From Oopsacas minuta (taxonomy: Eukaryota > Porifera > Hexactinellida > Lyssacinosida > Leucopsacidae), in assembly GCA_024704765.1 (NCBI GenBank), contig JAKMXF010000314.1:109377-173376 (forward strand): 64,000 bases of DNA, written 5' to 3'. Positions 11,491 through 24,016 of the stretch are shown here, piece by piece. Both the position numbers and the translations under genes were made by a program. The notes below the pieces were generated by a model. It saw only the letters and a program-made list of their open reading frames with translations, was not told where the DNA came from and did not search any database. Each line of letters opens with the position of its first letter. The stretch's first letter is position 1.

Positions 11491-12824
11491 AATATATACT
11501 AACCGACCAAAGAAAGTTGGACACAACTAACTATACATTTAGAAATCGTGGAAATATAACAAATATCCGAATATGCATACGATAATACTCTGCGTGGACG
11601 TGAACAGAAGTATTCATCCAGTGCTAAAATATTTATACAAATAGTACGAATCTCGTATATCCTTGAGGGGACAGTATATTACTACTGTAGGATACATTAT
11701 ATCTCATGTCTTATTTGCATTCTAAGTATTTGAAACCTCAGTATACAGACTTCATATTTAGATACTTAATTACAAGGGTGAAAAATTTCAAACCATGACA
11801 CAATGTGCACTTTATACAATTTTCAACAATTATATATACGGTGATAGGTTTCATCACTAAGTGACACAGGGCTGCAAATTTTTTAAGTTATTTGTGAATA
11901 TTTTATAAAATTCTTAGAAACTCTTTTATCAGCATATGTAGATTGCGAATTTTATACCAAATAGCCGTTGAATAATAATCTTTCACTGTATTGGGTCAAG
12001 AATAGACCCACTATTGTACTAGAAATTTTAATATGGATGATTACTAATGTCTGTGCAGGGTATATCTAAAATAACTATTCGACGATGTCAATTAATATCG
12101 TCCCATTTAAATTGGTGAATAATTTTTAATTTGATAATTTCTAGCCACACTTTGGCCATTAAATAAGTAATGAGCTACAAATATTCAATTATACATTGCA
12201 TAGAATTCAAAAGAGATGAAACAATTCTGATACAGTGAAATCTGCATTAACCAGCAATCGTTGGGATATGCAAGTTTTGTAAGTTTAGCTAATTGTCGGA
12301 TAATGCTGCTGAATTTGCTTTGTCGGAAACTATTTCAAATTAGAAACACTGTCTAATTATAAAGGTCTTCTGGATTATACAGGTGTCGGTTTGTGCAGGT
12401 TTGCGCTATAGCATATTCGAATTTTACGGATGTGTATTACCTCAGAATGAAATTACGAATTGTTGAGGGCAATCTTGTTGTTTGAATTACATTTTAATAT
12501 TTATGGCACATGTAGCAGAAGCTGAACATATCAAATATGTGCCCCCAACATCGTAATTGAATAAACAATGTGCCAAAAATCGACTTTATCTCTAGAAACA
12601 TTTGCAAGTCAGTCTAGAGAATCTCAAAGAATTTCATGCAGTATTCCATTCTGGAGCCAATATTCTATTGATATGCAACTTCTGTCACTTGTGGCAGCCA
12701 TATGAACTGCAAATATTTGATCTAAACAAGTCGTAATATTCATACTGAGGTAATAGAGACCAGATAATTCAATTATGGTATCAAATTTTCGCATTAACTC
12801 AAAAAGAGATGCATCTGTAATGCA

Positions 12825-12990
12825 TTGTCACCTTTTTGGGATTGTCGAAGAAAACACATTATTATTTGCGACTGCTCACCCCATAAACATGATGGTTATA
12901 AATAACCAAATGTCGTCAACGTCATAATATTGACCAAATAGAAACCCGTTATGGATGGATAACGTCATCATGACTAGCAAAAACTCAAAA
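12825..12990 (-). repeat. Interspersed repeat D, internal fragment
   Basis: It shares ordered phrases with 45350-45530 and 17950-18140: CACCTTTTTGG, GCGACTGCTCA, and ACGTCATCATGACT. It is read here as a truncated copy of the dispersed family that ends in a GCGAAGC hairpin elsewhere. Confidence 0.5.
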
Positions 12991-13392
12991 CTGGAATTTA
13001 ATGTTGAAATTCGACATTTTGTCAAGCATAGTAATATGCTTGTTTCCCATTCCCGCCACAACCAATTTGGACCCCAGTCCGAGAATATGATACATAAAAT
13101 AAATTTGTGGATAATTCCAAGGTTAAAGATTGTATAATGTACTATTACAATTTTATTACTGAAATATTCAATATTTTCATGCCCTCAGAGAATGTGATGA
13201 AATGAACGAATCATTTTTTTAATACCACCTTGGCTAATACTAATCTTAAGAAAATACCCTCCTGTATCCCAGTTTCCGTGAAAATTCAGTAAGAGGAAGA
13301 AGAAATTTCGTTAATATGATATTTGGCAAATAATTCGAGATAAATATCGGAACTATCATACCTCCAAATGAATTGCACAAAATGACATAATA

Positions 13393-13859
13393 CAGTAGAG
13401 TTCGTCTATTAGCAAGTTTTTTAGGGTCACAATGGTCCAAATTGCATTATTTATGTTCCCTTATTAGCAAATTCGCCTTTGAGCAAGTTTTCTCATGAAA
13501 ACACTACTTTCTATAACATAATGAGGGAACCACTAGTCCTATATAAACAAAAACTTGCTATAATGAAAATTTTCTGTAGTATAGAGTAAAGTAAATTTAG
13601 ATTTTCCAATTTAGAGGAAACTGTGGTTGCTTTTGAATTTGGTAGAAAGCATTCTCGTAGGTATTACATGAACTGTATGTATCAATTTAAAAGGTTTCTG
13701 TATGCCTTCGAAAAGTTATCTTAAGTTTACCTATAAGTGTATTTATCACATACACTTATGTACAAGTACAAACAACAATAGTATTTTCGAATTGAATGAG
13801 TTGATCTATTAGCAAAATTTTCGTGCAAAACGTGGCTTGCTAATAAGCGAACACCACTG
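13393..13859. mobile_element. pogo/Tigger-type MITE (467 bp)
   Basis: The left end is CAGTAGAGTTCGTCTATTAG and the inverted right end is CAGTGGTGTTCGCTTATTAG, continuing with AGCAAG. TA flanks each side (13391-13392 and 13860-13861). The ends follow the pogo/Tigger pattern CAGTnnnnTC...TTA. Noncoding inside. Confidence 0.8.
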
Positions 13860-13869
13860 TAACTCACTT

Positions 13870-14235
13870 ATATAGACTACTAGCCGCAACGCCGCCCTCA
13901 GGGCGGTTTCTTCTCTTAGTTCCTGCGGAATGATTTTTCGGACCTTCGGCTGCACGATTGCCTTGGGAGTTTGCGAACGCTACGCGTGTTATACAAAGGG
14001 AGGAATGTGATTGACCAGCGTTGACCAATCAGATTCTTTCGTAAATGCTTGGTATAAATGGGCGAGGTGTGAAAAATTCACATATCTTGTCCAAATTGGT
14101 TCGATTAGAAAAATAATTCTTACTTGGAAAGGTCGAGTAATACTTAGCCGACACAGAAAATTTGGTTCGAATCGGGCAAGGCATTTTTGAAAAAACGCTC
14201 GGACACACACACACATATATAATTTTTTGCATATA
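13870..14235 (-). repeat. GC-richer repeat C, copy 1, ending in (CA)n
   Basis: On the minus strand, 14235-14080 reads GTGTGTGTCCGAGCG, then ATGCCTTGCCCGAT, GAACCAAATTTT and TGTCGGCTAAGTA. The same ordered blocks occur at 51585-51720. The other end contains a GC palindrome CCGCCCTCAGGGCGG (13892-13906) and remains GC-rich. It behaves like a SINE-like or Helitron-like dispersed repeat; class not established. Confidence 0.5.
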
Positions 14236-15165
14236 TAAGGATGGATAATATTTTCTCTATTTCTCAGATCGAGGGGTGAAATGCAGAGTATATTGAGTCG
14301 CGCAGAGAAAACCCATAAATAAGATATTTAGAGGTTGTATACTGACGCTAAATTGTTACCCAAAGCAGTCGCGAACCCACCTAGCAAGAGAAGTGCGAAC
14401 TCAATTCAAAGTACTAGTTGGATATGCCTAATACCTTATGCATATGCGCTAATACTGAAGTGTAGGGACTCCATAGGTGCAAGCGCATAGCATAAAATAT
14501 GATTCCTGATATGTTGAGCGTGCCACAGGAGCTCTATGAAGATGAAATAATTACAATTATCACGAAATATATAAAATTTATTTGGCAAGCACACATAATC
14601 GGGGTGTAGAGCCAGTAAGGCGGGAGCTGAAATGTGTTTCTAACCTAAGTTAACAATTGCATCATATAAATTATATTCTGTAAATATTTGCAGGGACAAA
14701 ACCAATGTTTGACAATTTGAATTATGTCCCCTCATATTCTGGAGCGTGACAAGAGATTCCAAAACGAGGAGGCAGGGGTGAACAATTGCCTCAATACAAT
14801 GGCGAGTACAATAGGGAGATGATACAATACCCGAAAAAGCGAGGAGGTAGTTGCCTCCTCTGTATCGTGCAAGTTACGCCCTAGGTATTACGTAAACTAG
14901 AACAATACAACAGTACAGTAGTCACATTACTATATATTTATTCACCTGTTAACAGCTAATACTTAGTCAGGTGAGGTTAGCTATCAGGAGAGTATTCCGA
15001 TCAAGAGTGACAGGAACTAAAGGCTTCGGTATGTATATTGCTTGGGCCCTCTGGACATTATCCATATTGTCCAACAACAGTAACATTTTGCGAATTTCCT
15101 AGGCATTATGGAAAAAGCACAATTTTCATAATGTACATGCAAACTTGTGGAATTGTCATATCATC

Positions 15166-15430
15166 TTCAAATGATTTGATTTGATTTGTTTGAGATTTGA
15201 TGAGATTTAGAGGGATATCATGCCTGGGGACGTTAATTAGACCGATTGGGTGCTCACAGTGGGTGTTTAAACAACCATTATCTTAGTTGTAATGCAAAAT
15301 TCATTAGTGCTAGAAGGTGTACAGACACCACAGTGGCGTCAGCCCTGAATATGATGGGATTTGAAAAGATTAGAATGAAATTGAAAGAGTTTGATTTGAT
15401 TGAATTTGATTTGAAAGAAAATATACATCT
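15166..15430. repeat. Imperfect (TTTGA)n microsatellite tracts
   Basis: GATTTGATTTGATTTG-type pentamer runs occur at about 15170-15215 and again at 15387-15420, within ordinary AT-rich sequence. Confidence 0.6.
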
Positions 15431-16764
15431 AATTCACAACACTGTGTGAATGTGATACACTTTGAATTTGTTGTTTGGAAACTGAAACAGTGTATATTCC
15501 AGAATGAAGTTCATCTCTAATGGAAATTTGAAAATGATGATTTGGAATGTGAAATATTTGACGACATAGAGTGCCAGCTTTTGGCGCAGGCAAAACAAAC
15601 AACCGCCTGGGTGCCTTGATTTAAGGGGCGAAAGATAGGGTCATTTTGCAGAAATTTCAGGATATAACTGCAAAGTATTCATAAAGGTACCTAAATTTTG
15701 TTTTAGATTGAAATACATATATTAGAGAATTGATTCAAAATAACATACTCAAAAAATATTTGTTAGAAAACATGAGCCGAAATGATACCTTTTGAATGGG
15801 GCGGCGAAAGAACTAAACCCGGCTCTGGCATATGCTATAAAAATATAGGCCCAAAAAATGTATAACCACATCACCTGAGAGCTTAGTACTAAAGTAATAT
15901 AAAGCTGCAAATTGAGATGAAATCTGAACAATTTTCACAAACAAAATGTTCTTCTGATGTTCATAACTGAGGTGTCATTAATCTCAGTTCGAATAATAGA
16001 GGGTCTAATTTATAGGCGGGAAGTTGTCACAGCAGGTATTGTCCCCTTATGCGTCAATGGCATATGAGTGTGGCAATGAACAATAGTGATGTATTGAAGT
16101 ATATATAGCAGTCTATAAAATGTCGGCTCGCTTTTCTCGCATCTTAACCTAGAAATCATATTACATCAGAAAAGTTTAAACCTTTATTGATCTCGTGCCC
16201 GGGGTCCTGGTATTGGAACTATGTACACTTGAACTATATTTATATATTAATAGCTATGATCTATCAAAATTCTTGCTTGTAAAAGAAAGAAATTCACACA
16301 AATTATTATACTAAACAATATCCTTAGGTGAACCTGTAAAAATGGCCAGTCGAAGGACTCGGAGTGCAGCTCAGGCAGCTGGGTCATATTTCCAAACAAT
16401 ATTTACTATTGAAACGTGATTAATCTGCATATAAATCTAAAGGAAAATAAGAAACTGCACACCACTAAATATGCAATTGTAAAACCTGGCAAAACGACGA
16501 ATACTTGAATAAGCATATGATAACATACTCGAAAATCTATTAGACTATGTTAGATAGCATTGTACTGACAAAAACGGTAAAAATATTCCTGGTAAGATCT
16601 CCTCAAGCCACACATATTGCATCAAATAGGTGCTGAGCATATTATAAATTCAATTCGAAAGGGCCAAAAAATAAATGAGATGGAACAATCCTGATAACAT
16701 ATTAGAATTCTACACTACCTGTGCTAATGTACACAATACATATGATGATATATACATCTCTAAC

Positions 16765-17098
16765 TTTAGTAAGAATTGTTCAATCCGATTGGAAATTTCA
16801 ATCTGGGGTAACTCACCTACGTAGAATTCAAATATCAAGTCAGAAATTATAGATTCTTAATAGGCTTTGAATTACCACATATTTTGATTATCAATAATTA
16901 TCTAATAATTATTAATAATTAACACCTTCCAAAAGTGTAAATCGAAAATATTTTTTTGAAATTCTTGAAAAACATATGTTATTCTATACAAATTACTACA
17001 TAGCAGCTACGAATATAGACTACACAATATATAGGAGCGGGAAAGAGTATCAATTTATGACAATATATTTGTGTTTTGAAATACTTTTGTCCACTTAG
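16765..17098 (+). mobile_element. Half of the fold-back mariner-type MITE
   Basis: It is about 90% identical to the right arm (44880-45212) of the 903-bp MITE, including AATTATCTAATAATTAT and the outer ATACTTTTGTCC end. The left arm and centre are missing. Confidence 0.75.
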
Positions 17099-17949
17099 AG
17101 TATGAGCAAACCCTGAGGGGGTCGGGAGGCAAGATCTCCCCGAAATATCCATCATATGGTCCGTCCCCCAACAATTTATGAATTGTTAAGTTGAACAATG
17201 AAGTGAAAATTAATTCGAAATAATTAAATTACTCTTGTTAATAACGTAACTATTGAGAGATCACTTATTTGATGTATGCCTAAGTCTCTGAGGTTGTTGG
17301 AATTCAATGAACCAGGTTTCGAACACTTTTGGAATTACTGAATATCTGAGGGGCAAAGTGCAGAGGTTGCTAACCAAATCTCCACGTAGCGCGTCCGGTG
17401 CCACAACAGTAATCCATTCAAGGATATGTAATCTAAAATATAAGCTAGTTTACACCAATGGCGCGACACGAACTGCAGTGACAGATGCAGGGGCACACCG
17501 CACAACCGAGAAAATCCAATGCATCAATGCGAGTTATCACCTGAACCTGTTCAGACTAAGGTAGGCCAAAGACTAGGCTGCCCAGCTCGCTACTGGCGAG
17601 GCACAGAACTTATCTGGCACTACACACGAGCAGCCTCGAGGTAGGCTAAAAATGGTGCCAAATTTAATATATTTAATCTTTGAATCGCTACAGACAGAAA
17701 AGGGACAAGTTATGATAAAAATATAAATTTCTAGAGTTCCCTGAACTAAGATTACGTAAAAGCGCAACACAGGCGCACTACCTATGCAACCTGTAACAAC
17801 AACGTGGCTAGGCAAATAGCTTTAAAGGATGCAAATAAGCCAATGAAGTTTTGCTATAAGTAATTGGAATTCAATATATTAGCGTAATACTCTTAGGAAT
17901 GACTCGGACAAATTCAAGTTCTAGACGAAAATTCACAGCTATTACGAAA

Positions 17950-18440
17950 TAATGACGTCATTGCCACCTTTTTGGATAATGAAAATCGCACTATATGCCA
18001 ATGGTAAGCTAATGTATATGATAGAAGGTTGAAATTTGAATCACAGGTACCCATCATTATAAAAACAGGTCATGATGTCATCACTTAGACCAAATACTGA
18101 TTCATAATGGAATTTACGTCATTATGACTGCAAAACAAACTAAATTTACGTAATTTTAATATTTTTGAAATTTTCATTATACTCTGAAGTGCTAGAATAC
18201 TAAACAAATGCCAAGTAGCACCTCCAGTATTACAACAGGAGACCAATAAATGGATTTGTATGGACTATAGAAAATAATAATTTAATATTTCTACATATAA
18301 TTTACCACAAGGCACTTAGTGCCGAGTATATCCGTCAAGTAGCGACCAACGCATCAAGAAATTTAGCTATTAGATAATCAAGCTAACATGAGGCCCTAAG
18401 CTGTCGCGAAGATCTAGCACGCTTCGTTTGCTAGTACAAT
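17950..18440 (-). repeat. Interspersed repeat D, near-full copy with terminal hairpin
   Basis: The internal part (17950-18140) matches the copies at 12825 and 45350. The end (18310-18440) carries AGTAGCGACCAACGCA, then TAAGCTGTCGCG, then a hairpin CTAGCACGCTTCGTTTGCTAG ending in CTAGTAC. This is a variant of the GCGAAGC hairpin end seen at 28957 and 49155. Confidence 0.55.
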
Positions 18441-19128
18441 TTATTTGTCCTGGGCTGGTAAAATATGATTAATCATATGCAAATCATGTGGTTATTAATT
18501 AAAAATATAAAATTGGAATTAAAATACTCAATTTGGCCTCTAATACAGTTAAACGAAACTTGAAGGATCGTATTAAACTACATTCCAAATGTGAGAAATA
18601 TAATTATTCAAATGATAAATTATGAATCTCTAGATTTAAAAACATCAAAAATGGAAACCCTATGCTATAATATCCCCAACTAGCTGTTTATTCAAGTTTT
18701 CTTGCATCATTTCGAATAACATAAGAATAGATGTGAAAATATATTTAAGTATATAAGAACTAAGTAGAGATCATGCGAGTAATTACTTGTTTCACACCCG
18801 GAATTCCTTCAGAAACGGGGACAACTGACGACAATATATTATTATTATTAATACACCAATAAATGTGTAAAATATTTTGGCACTGATTTTCTGATCACAT
18901 TCTTTCTTGGTATCAAAATATGGAATTTTCCAACTATGTATACAAATAGTAAAATATATATTGCAGAATTTGTGACTACCAAATGGTCCAATAAATGAGG
19001 AAAATACAAAGTATATCTTTCCAGATGGGGGAAAAACTTTGGGACGAGGTGGGATGAGAAAAAAAGCATAGTACTTTACATGGCCATATTAAAATTGAGT
19101 CAAATTTGATATTTTCGTGAACTAAGTG

Positions 19129-20760
19129 CAGGGGCGCATTTACGTTGTGCGGGGCCTCGGGACACAACGAATTGGTCCATTCCAGTTACTTTAGTCTCTA
19201 TTTCAATAGAGGCTTAAGTAACTGTACAGCTGCGTTGAATGACAGTCCAGCCTTTTATAGCTGCAGATTTGTTTTGCCAAATAGGTCCATGATCGTGTGA
19301 CACACTTCTAGCAAAGTGGCTGTTTCAACTCATCTTAACTTTCGGAGAATATCAAACGCTTCGGTTCAGGATTCAGAGGGATGGTTGTTATCTGCCGAAA
19401 GCTCTAAGACAATGATATTTTCAATAGATCCTTCACTAGGAGCCTTGAAAGTATCAGCCAGTGCTGACCAGCTTGTGTATGACCAATTTTGTGAATTGTC
19501 AAATTTTACCCTAGTTATTCTGGAAAGCTTCTCGATGCTCAAGCGATAAGTAGATGCCACAAAGTAGGTCGAACCTTCTGAATCAACACATTCAGTGGCA
19601 GCAGGGCAATTTTCTACTGCAGATTTACCCGCCAAGCGTCAGAGAATGAGCCATGCAAGGATACTCATCTTTTATGGCGGCTTGTGTACCATGATACATC
19701 GTTCAACCGGTCCAGTTTGTAAAACGTAATGGATGGCAAAACTAAGTTGGTTAGTGTGAGATATATCAGGCGTCGAATCAACAGAAATGGAAAAAAACTT
19801 CGCATTCTGAACTTCATTAATAATTGTGGAAAAACTTTATCCGCCATTAGTTGAATAGCTACTCACAAATGAAATGTGATAAGTAAGATACGTGAACATT
19901 ACACTGATTTAGATGCTTACTGATATGAGCTGTCTAGAAACTGTAATAAATACTTAAAAGCTCACCAATGTAGTTGCCGTTATCTACAGAACCAATAAAC
20001 GAATCGTTTCCAAGAATAGCCAGCACTTGTTCACAAATATACTTTAGTACATCCACAGAATGCTAAAAAACTTGCCTCCATTACTTAAATTCAGTTTGAT
20101 ATCCTTTCACATTACTTCTAACAATCCGACCATCTACAGACTTCCAAATGGCTAAATCAGCCATTACCTTGTATGTTGCTGTGACCTGCCATGTGATTCG
20201 ATCGAATTCCCGACGTGTTTCCAGTCGTTGAAACCAGCTTTGAACGAAGACTCATTTATTAACATTAGCTTGCAAACAAAACAATAAACTCAACCAGCAG
20301 TCTTAGAGTAGCACAGCCATGTAACATCGATCACTTCTGCAGATGATGCATGTTTACGAGTAAATAATAATTTGATACACTGCCGTGTTAATTCGGCCTC
20401 ATTCAAGGACGACTCTTTGAAACCTCTATCATTGTGTCGACAATCTGAGCTTCCCCTTGTATCCAGAACTACGAGTACTTTCAGCAAAATTTATTGGGCA
20501 ATAAAGCAAGATTATTCTCAAGCTCATGTGGTACCACTGCTTCAGATTGTAATCAATTGATGCAGATTAATTAATAGGGAGCTTCTGATTCATGTCAGTA
20601 GTGAAAATATTCTCTATTGTAACAGGGGCCAAAATTAGATTGAGATTCTTCAGGTTCATAAAAACTTTGAAGGTGCATCTGCAGTGTCCTTTGGTAGATT
20701 TTTGCTTATTTCTGGCCTTACTCCATTTTACATTTCATGGTATATATCTACAAATTTAAT
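19129..20760 (-). pseudogene. Broken hAT transposase (TTF-finger, ZMYM1/P52rIPK-like)
   Basis: Read on the minus strand from about 20760: an N-terminal linker (PKDTADAPSKF), then the TTF-type zinc-finger block DVTWLCYSKTAG ... VYCFVCKLM ... FKAGFNDWKH, and ESHGRSQQH. Next comes the RNase-H strand with the first catalytic Asp, KFFSISVDSTPDISHT (19665-19847). Towards the 3' end is an SWSALADTFKA segment (19366-19635), like the RWS...K block of ZMYM1-like hATs. Frames shift repeatedly and stops interrupt, so this is dead. A hAT-like end CAGGGGCGCATTTACG sits at 19129. It lies in the CYB5D1 intron in the gene's own orientation. Confidence 0.75.
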
Positions 20761-20954
20761 CCATTTCATAAGCTGATAGGTTAAATGTACCAGTTAATCA
20801 ATAATTGGTATAAGAAAGGTAGATATATAAAGCAAACATCTCTAAAATAATGCGGGTAGGGGTCACAATCCCGGAATTTTCATGATTGACTATTTTAACT
20901 GCAAACCAAAATTAAGGCAACAACGTATACACAGTGTCAAGCAATAATACTTAC

Positions 20955-21031
20955 ATCATGGGTTTCTTTAGAAAACCAATGGCTTACGTCGGTTCCTGAA
21001 GAAGAGATGATAGGCCTCATCAAAATATCAT
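20955..21031 (-). CDS. CYB5D1: CYB5D1, upstream exon (end of cytochrome b5-like domain)
   Basis: A 77-bp exon on the minus strand. The acceptor is TTTTTCTCTAG before 21031 and the donor is GTAAGT from 20954. After a split first codon it reads DDILMRPIISSSG, then TDVSHWFSKETHD. It aligns with the CYB5D1 b5-domain end ([25 protein letters not shown] in the vertebrate protein). The reading phase at its 3' end is 0 and continues directly into IRTHVDP of the 8811-9029 exon. The N-terminal exon (start codon and the WVS..G.VYD motif) was not found upstream and may lie beyond recognisable sequence. Both exons carry consensus splice sites and no lesions. Confidence 0.8.
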
Positions 21032-21071
21032 CTAGAGAAAAACACTTCTCAGTAATAGTAACCTACTAATA

Positions 21072-22739
21072 CAGTCGACCACCGCAAATTTGAACTGCCA
21101 GGGGAATATATTTGTTCGAACTATTGAAAGTGGCATTAAAATATGTAGAACATCACAATTGATGACCAAAGCAGTGGTATTAAAATTACAAATAACATAT
21201 ATAGCTCAACTATACTATAGTGCAATTTTTGCGTATTAGCTTTTCTATGTTCGAGGAAAAGTCATTTGTTGGGCCTAATGAAAGTCACCGTTTTGGAATG
21301 AGGGTTTGGGGTTTTTGTATTACAAAAAACTGTACTATACTATAGTTGAGCTATATATATGGAATCTGTTAAAATTATACCAGAAATTCTTGTCAAATCT
21401 AGATGAATTGAAAATAACTTGCTCTGATTAATATTGTGATATTCTATTATATATTTCCTGTAGGGACAATCAAGATAAGTAGATATCCTTTAAAGACTCT
21501 ACCTGATAACTAAAAGATGTAAACTAAATCAACATGCCAAACATAATAATTACATCACATTTAGCAATATGTAATTATATGAATGAAAGTTATAATGATG
21601 TTCTAATTATCTTGGGGAGGAATTATATGGAACTATGTATATATTACAAACGAAATAACTAAATCGTCCATATTCGTAGTACAGGGTGTACAACGACTGA
21701 TCCGCTATATTTCTATTCTTATATAATCTGTATATATATATACCAGTATTATTTAATCTATTTGAATGTATATTATTCTCTTACTTCCTAGTTATTAATA
21801 TGCATAATTTTAATACTATTTCATATAACTCAACACTTTATTTGTACGAAAGTTCAACTCTCCATATTTTTGAAAATTTGTTTATTATTAATAGTCAAAG
21901 AGCATCCTTATAATCTCGAAACCGAGCTATTGGGATGGTACAAGCAGGATTTACTCAAAAAGAGAGCGCTAGGGTAATAGTTACTGATATTAACAAAATC
22001 AGACGTTTTGGAATTGGTAGAAGACAGGGGAATCCTTCCATAAAAAATCTGGTCGTAGACCAAAATCATCCACCATAGAGTTGTGAAAACCATTATGGCT
22101 AAATCAATATGCAAAAGGAAATAATCGAATACAAATCAAGCAAAGAGAAAAGCTGCTAGAGATTTTGAAGAATAACCCCCTTGCTGCAATGCGAAGAACG
22201 CGTAAAAAATGGTAATGTTGTGAGCAAACCGATGCTGCAGGAGATGTCCAAATCCATTCGTGCCCTGCGCATCACGAAAAAAATCACCCAAGAGTGGTTC
22301 AGGGACAACCTGAAAACTTTTGGGCGAAAGGTATTTAGGCAAGAAACTAACCGGACCTAAATCCAATAGAGAAACTCTGGTCAATTCCCCAAGCAGAGGT
22401 AGATACAATCACCTTAAACAAATACAGAGATGCAGATCAAAAACATGAAATTAGCTGGTCGCAAATCCAACCTGATATTTTGGACGAAATTGAAATAGGA
22501 ATGCTAGAAAGCATAAAATAAGGTATCAAACTGAAGAGGGCATATATAGGCAAATGAACTATCAAACGGAATATATTGTAATAACATTTAAGAGAAATTG
22601 AAGTTTGTTCGAATGGATGAAATTCAAATAAACAGAGTTCGAATTATGGGACTGATTTTTATTGGATTGAAACGAGAGATACAAGGGAAAAAGATATTTG
22701 TTCGAATTTGTAAAAATAAGAATTAACGGAGGTCGACTG
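21072..22739 (+). mobile_element. Tc1-type element (1668 bp) with decayed transposase
   Basis: The ends CAGTCGACC (21072) and GGTCGACTG (22739) are inverted repeats extending roughly 13 bp, with further similarity such as TTTGTTCGAA. TA duplications lie at 21070-21071 and 22740-22741. From about 21915 the plus strand encodes Tc1 remnants: an N-terminal helix (GMVQAGFTQKERARVI), KSGRRPKSST, then EWFRDN and the C-terminal DLNPIEKLWSIPQAEV with the DDE-type Glu. Middle parts including the first Asp region are missing or scrambled. It lies 40 bp from a CYB5D1 exon, inside the preceding intron. Confidence 0.8.
21193..21360. mobile_element. Small MITE nested in the Tc1 element
   Basis: It has inverted ends TATATAGCTCAACTATACTA (left) and the same sequence inverted on the right (ending GTTGAGCTATATATA), about 22-25 bp arms in a 168-bp unit. 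Confidence 0.65.
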
Positions 22740-22741
22740 TA

Positions 22742-24016
22742 GTTACAATTTTCAAGACAAAAGAATATCAAGTTGATTTTAAGCAGGATGTTAACCTAAA
22801 CTTAGAAGTGAGGAAACGGCCAGAAAGCACGAGATAGTGAAATAATAGATTCAATTTTTGATCGATTATAAAAATATGTGATTTTCCGACAGATACAATA
22901 CAAAATCTCTTAGATGTCAACGTGGCGTCTGACCTAGGCGAGAGATTTGCTCTAAAAAGCAGAGATTGTTAGGCATCTCTGTATCAAATGTAAATTGAAA
23001 AAACAAGAAAATGCTTGAGATCTTAAATTTAGTACACAGAAAACCGTATGTCTCATGCTAATCCGGGGATCTGGCATCTTTGATGCACCCTTGATACTTC
23101 ATTATCAAGAAATAATAAGGTAAAGAGTTTGTAGGTGCATAAATTACATATGTTGATGCATTCGGAAATATGTAGTGAAATTAGGGAGACAAGGGCAAGT
23201 AACTCACCAAACATTAATAAAAATCATGAAATATAGAAGGACGAATCTCTAATATGCAATTGGCTCGTAATGTTTACTATCTAAACGTCTAAATCAATTA
23301 CAAAAATACTGATTCTCAAGGGCATAAGAGAAAACTTTACCCAGGCTAATGAAACAGTCCACGATGACAAAAAAGTGAGAGGATGTTGTTCCCAAGGCAT
23401 CCTGGAAGGGTTCCAGCTTTAGGTCAGTGGTTCTCGAATACCATTCCACGGTACACTGCGCCTATGTGGAGTTGTACATCTTACATTCCGTAGGTATAAA
23501 TAAATAGTTAAATTGCACAGCCTACTATAGCCTATTCACGTTATTGAAACATGGATTACTTCAAGTCTTAAATCCAAAAATATCCAGAATAACGTTACAT
23601 GACGAAATGACATAATTATAGTGCACATTGAATATTATACAATAGAGGTGGATAGTGGTGATGATTATATACCACTATAACTGTTACAATAACTATAAAC
23701 AAACTGTATATGAAAAGTATGAATATACTACGCATATGTAATAGAAAATACAAACGCTATTCAGACTGTAACTTTGGTAGTCTCCTCTTTAATTCACTGC
23801 GGCATTTTTCCAAGTTCTAATTCGAGTTCAGATTGCGAACTTTATTCTTCAGTAAACACTTGCTGGTGGCAATAGGATTTTGCTGAGATAACAATGAAAT
23901 GGTGTTCGACAACTATAGCACTCAAATCTCCAGAAATGACAGTTCTCAAATTCTATCCTCGAAATTGAGAATTGAATAAGAATAGTTTTACTGGTACTAG
24001 CAAGACTTGTTCCGTT
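22742..24016. other. Gene-free stretch with one hAT-like end
   Basis: No recognised coding. At 23425 the sequence CAGTGGTTCTCGAATACC resembles the Charlie/Buster-type hAT end, but no partner end was seen. Confidence 0.4.

Larger units (their letters stand above)
9030..20954 (-). other. CYB5D1: CYB5D1 intron (about 11.9 kb) loaded with repeats
   Basis: It is bounded by the donor GTAAGT at 20954-20949 and the acceptor ending in AG at 9031-9030. It contains a pogo-type MITE, half of a fold-back mariner MITE, dispersed repeats B, C and D, and a decayed hAT in the same orientation as the gene. Gene-free stretches such as 9030-10929, 11491-12824 and 14236-16764 show only AT-rich sequence, isolated Tigger-like ends (near 10669 and 12231, TACAGT...), and no recognised coding. 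Confidence 0.7.

Noticed and set aside
13892-13906. GC hairpin CCGCCCTCAGGGCGG followed by T-rich sequence, resembling a bacterial terminator
   Set aside because: The context is eukaryotic and it belongs to a dispersed repeat; no bacterial transcription unit is present.
16861-16925. AT-rich inverted motif as an origin or attachment site
   Set aside because: It is the inner part of the fold-back MITE arm, repeated at 44480 and 45005.
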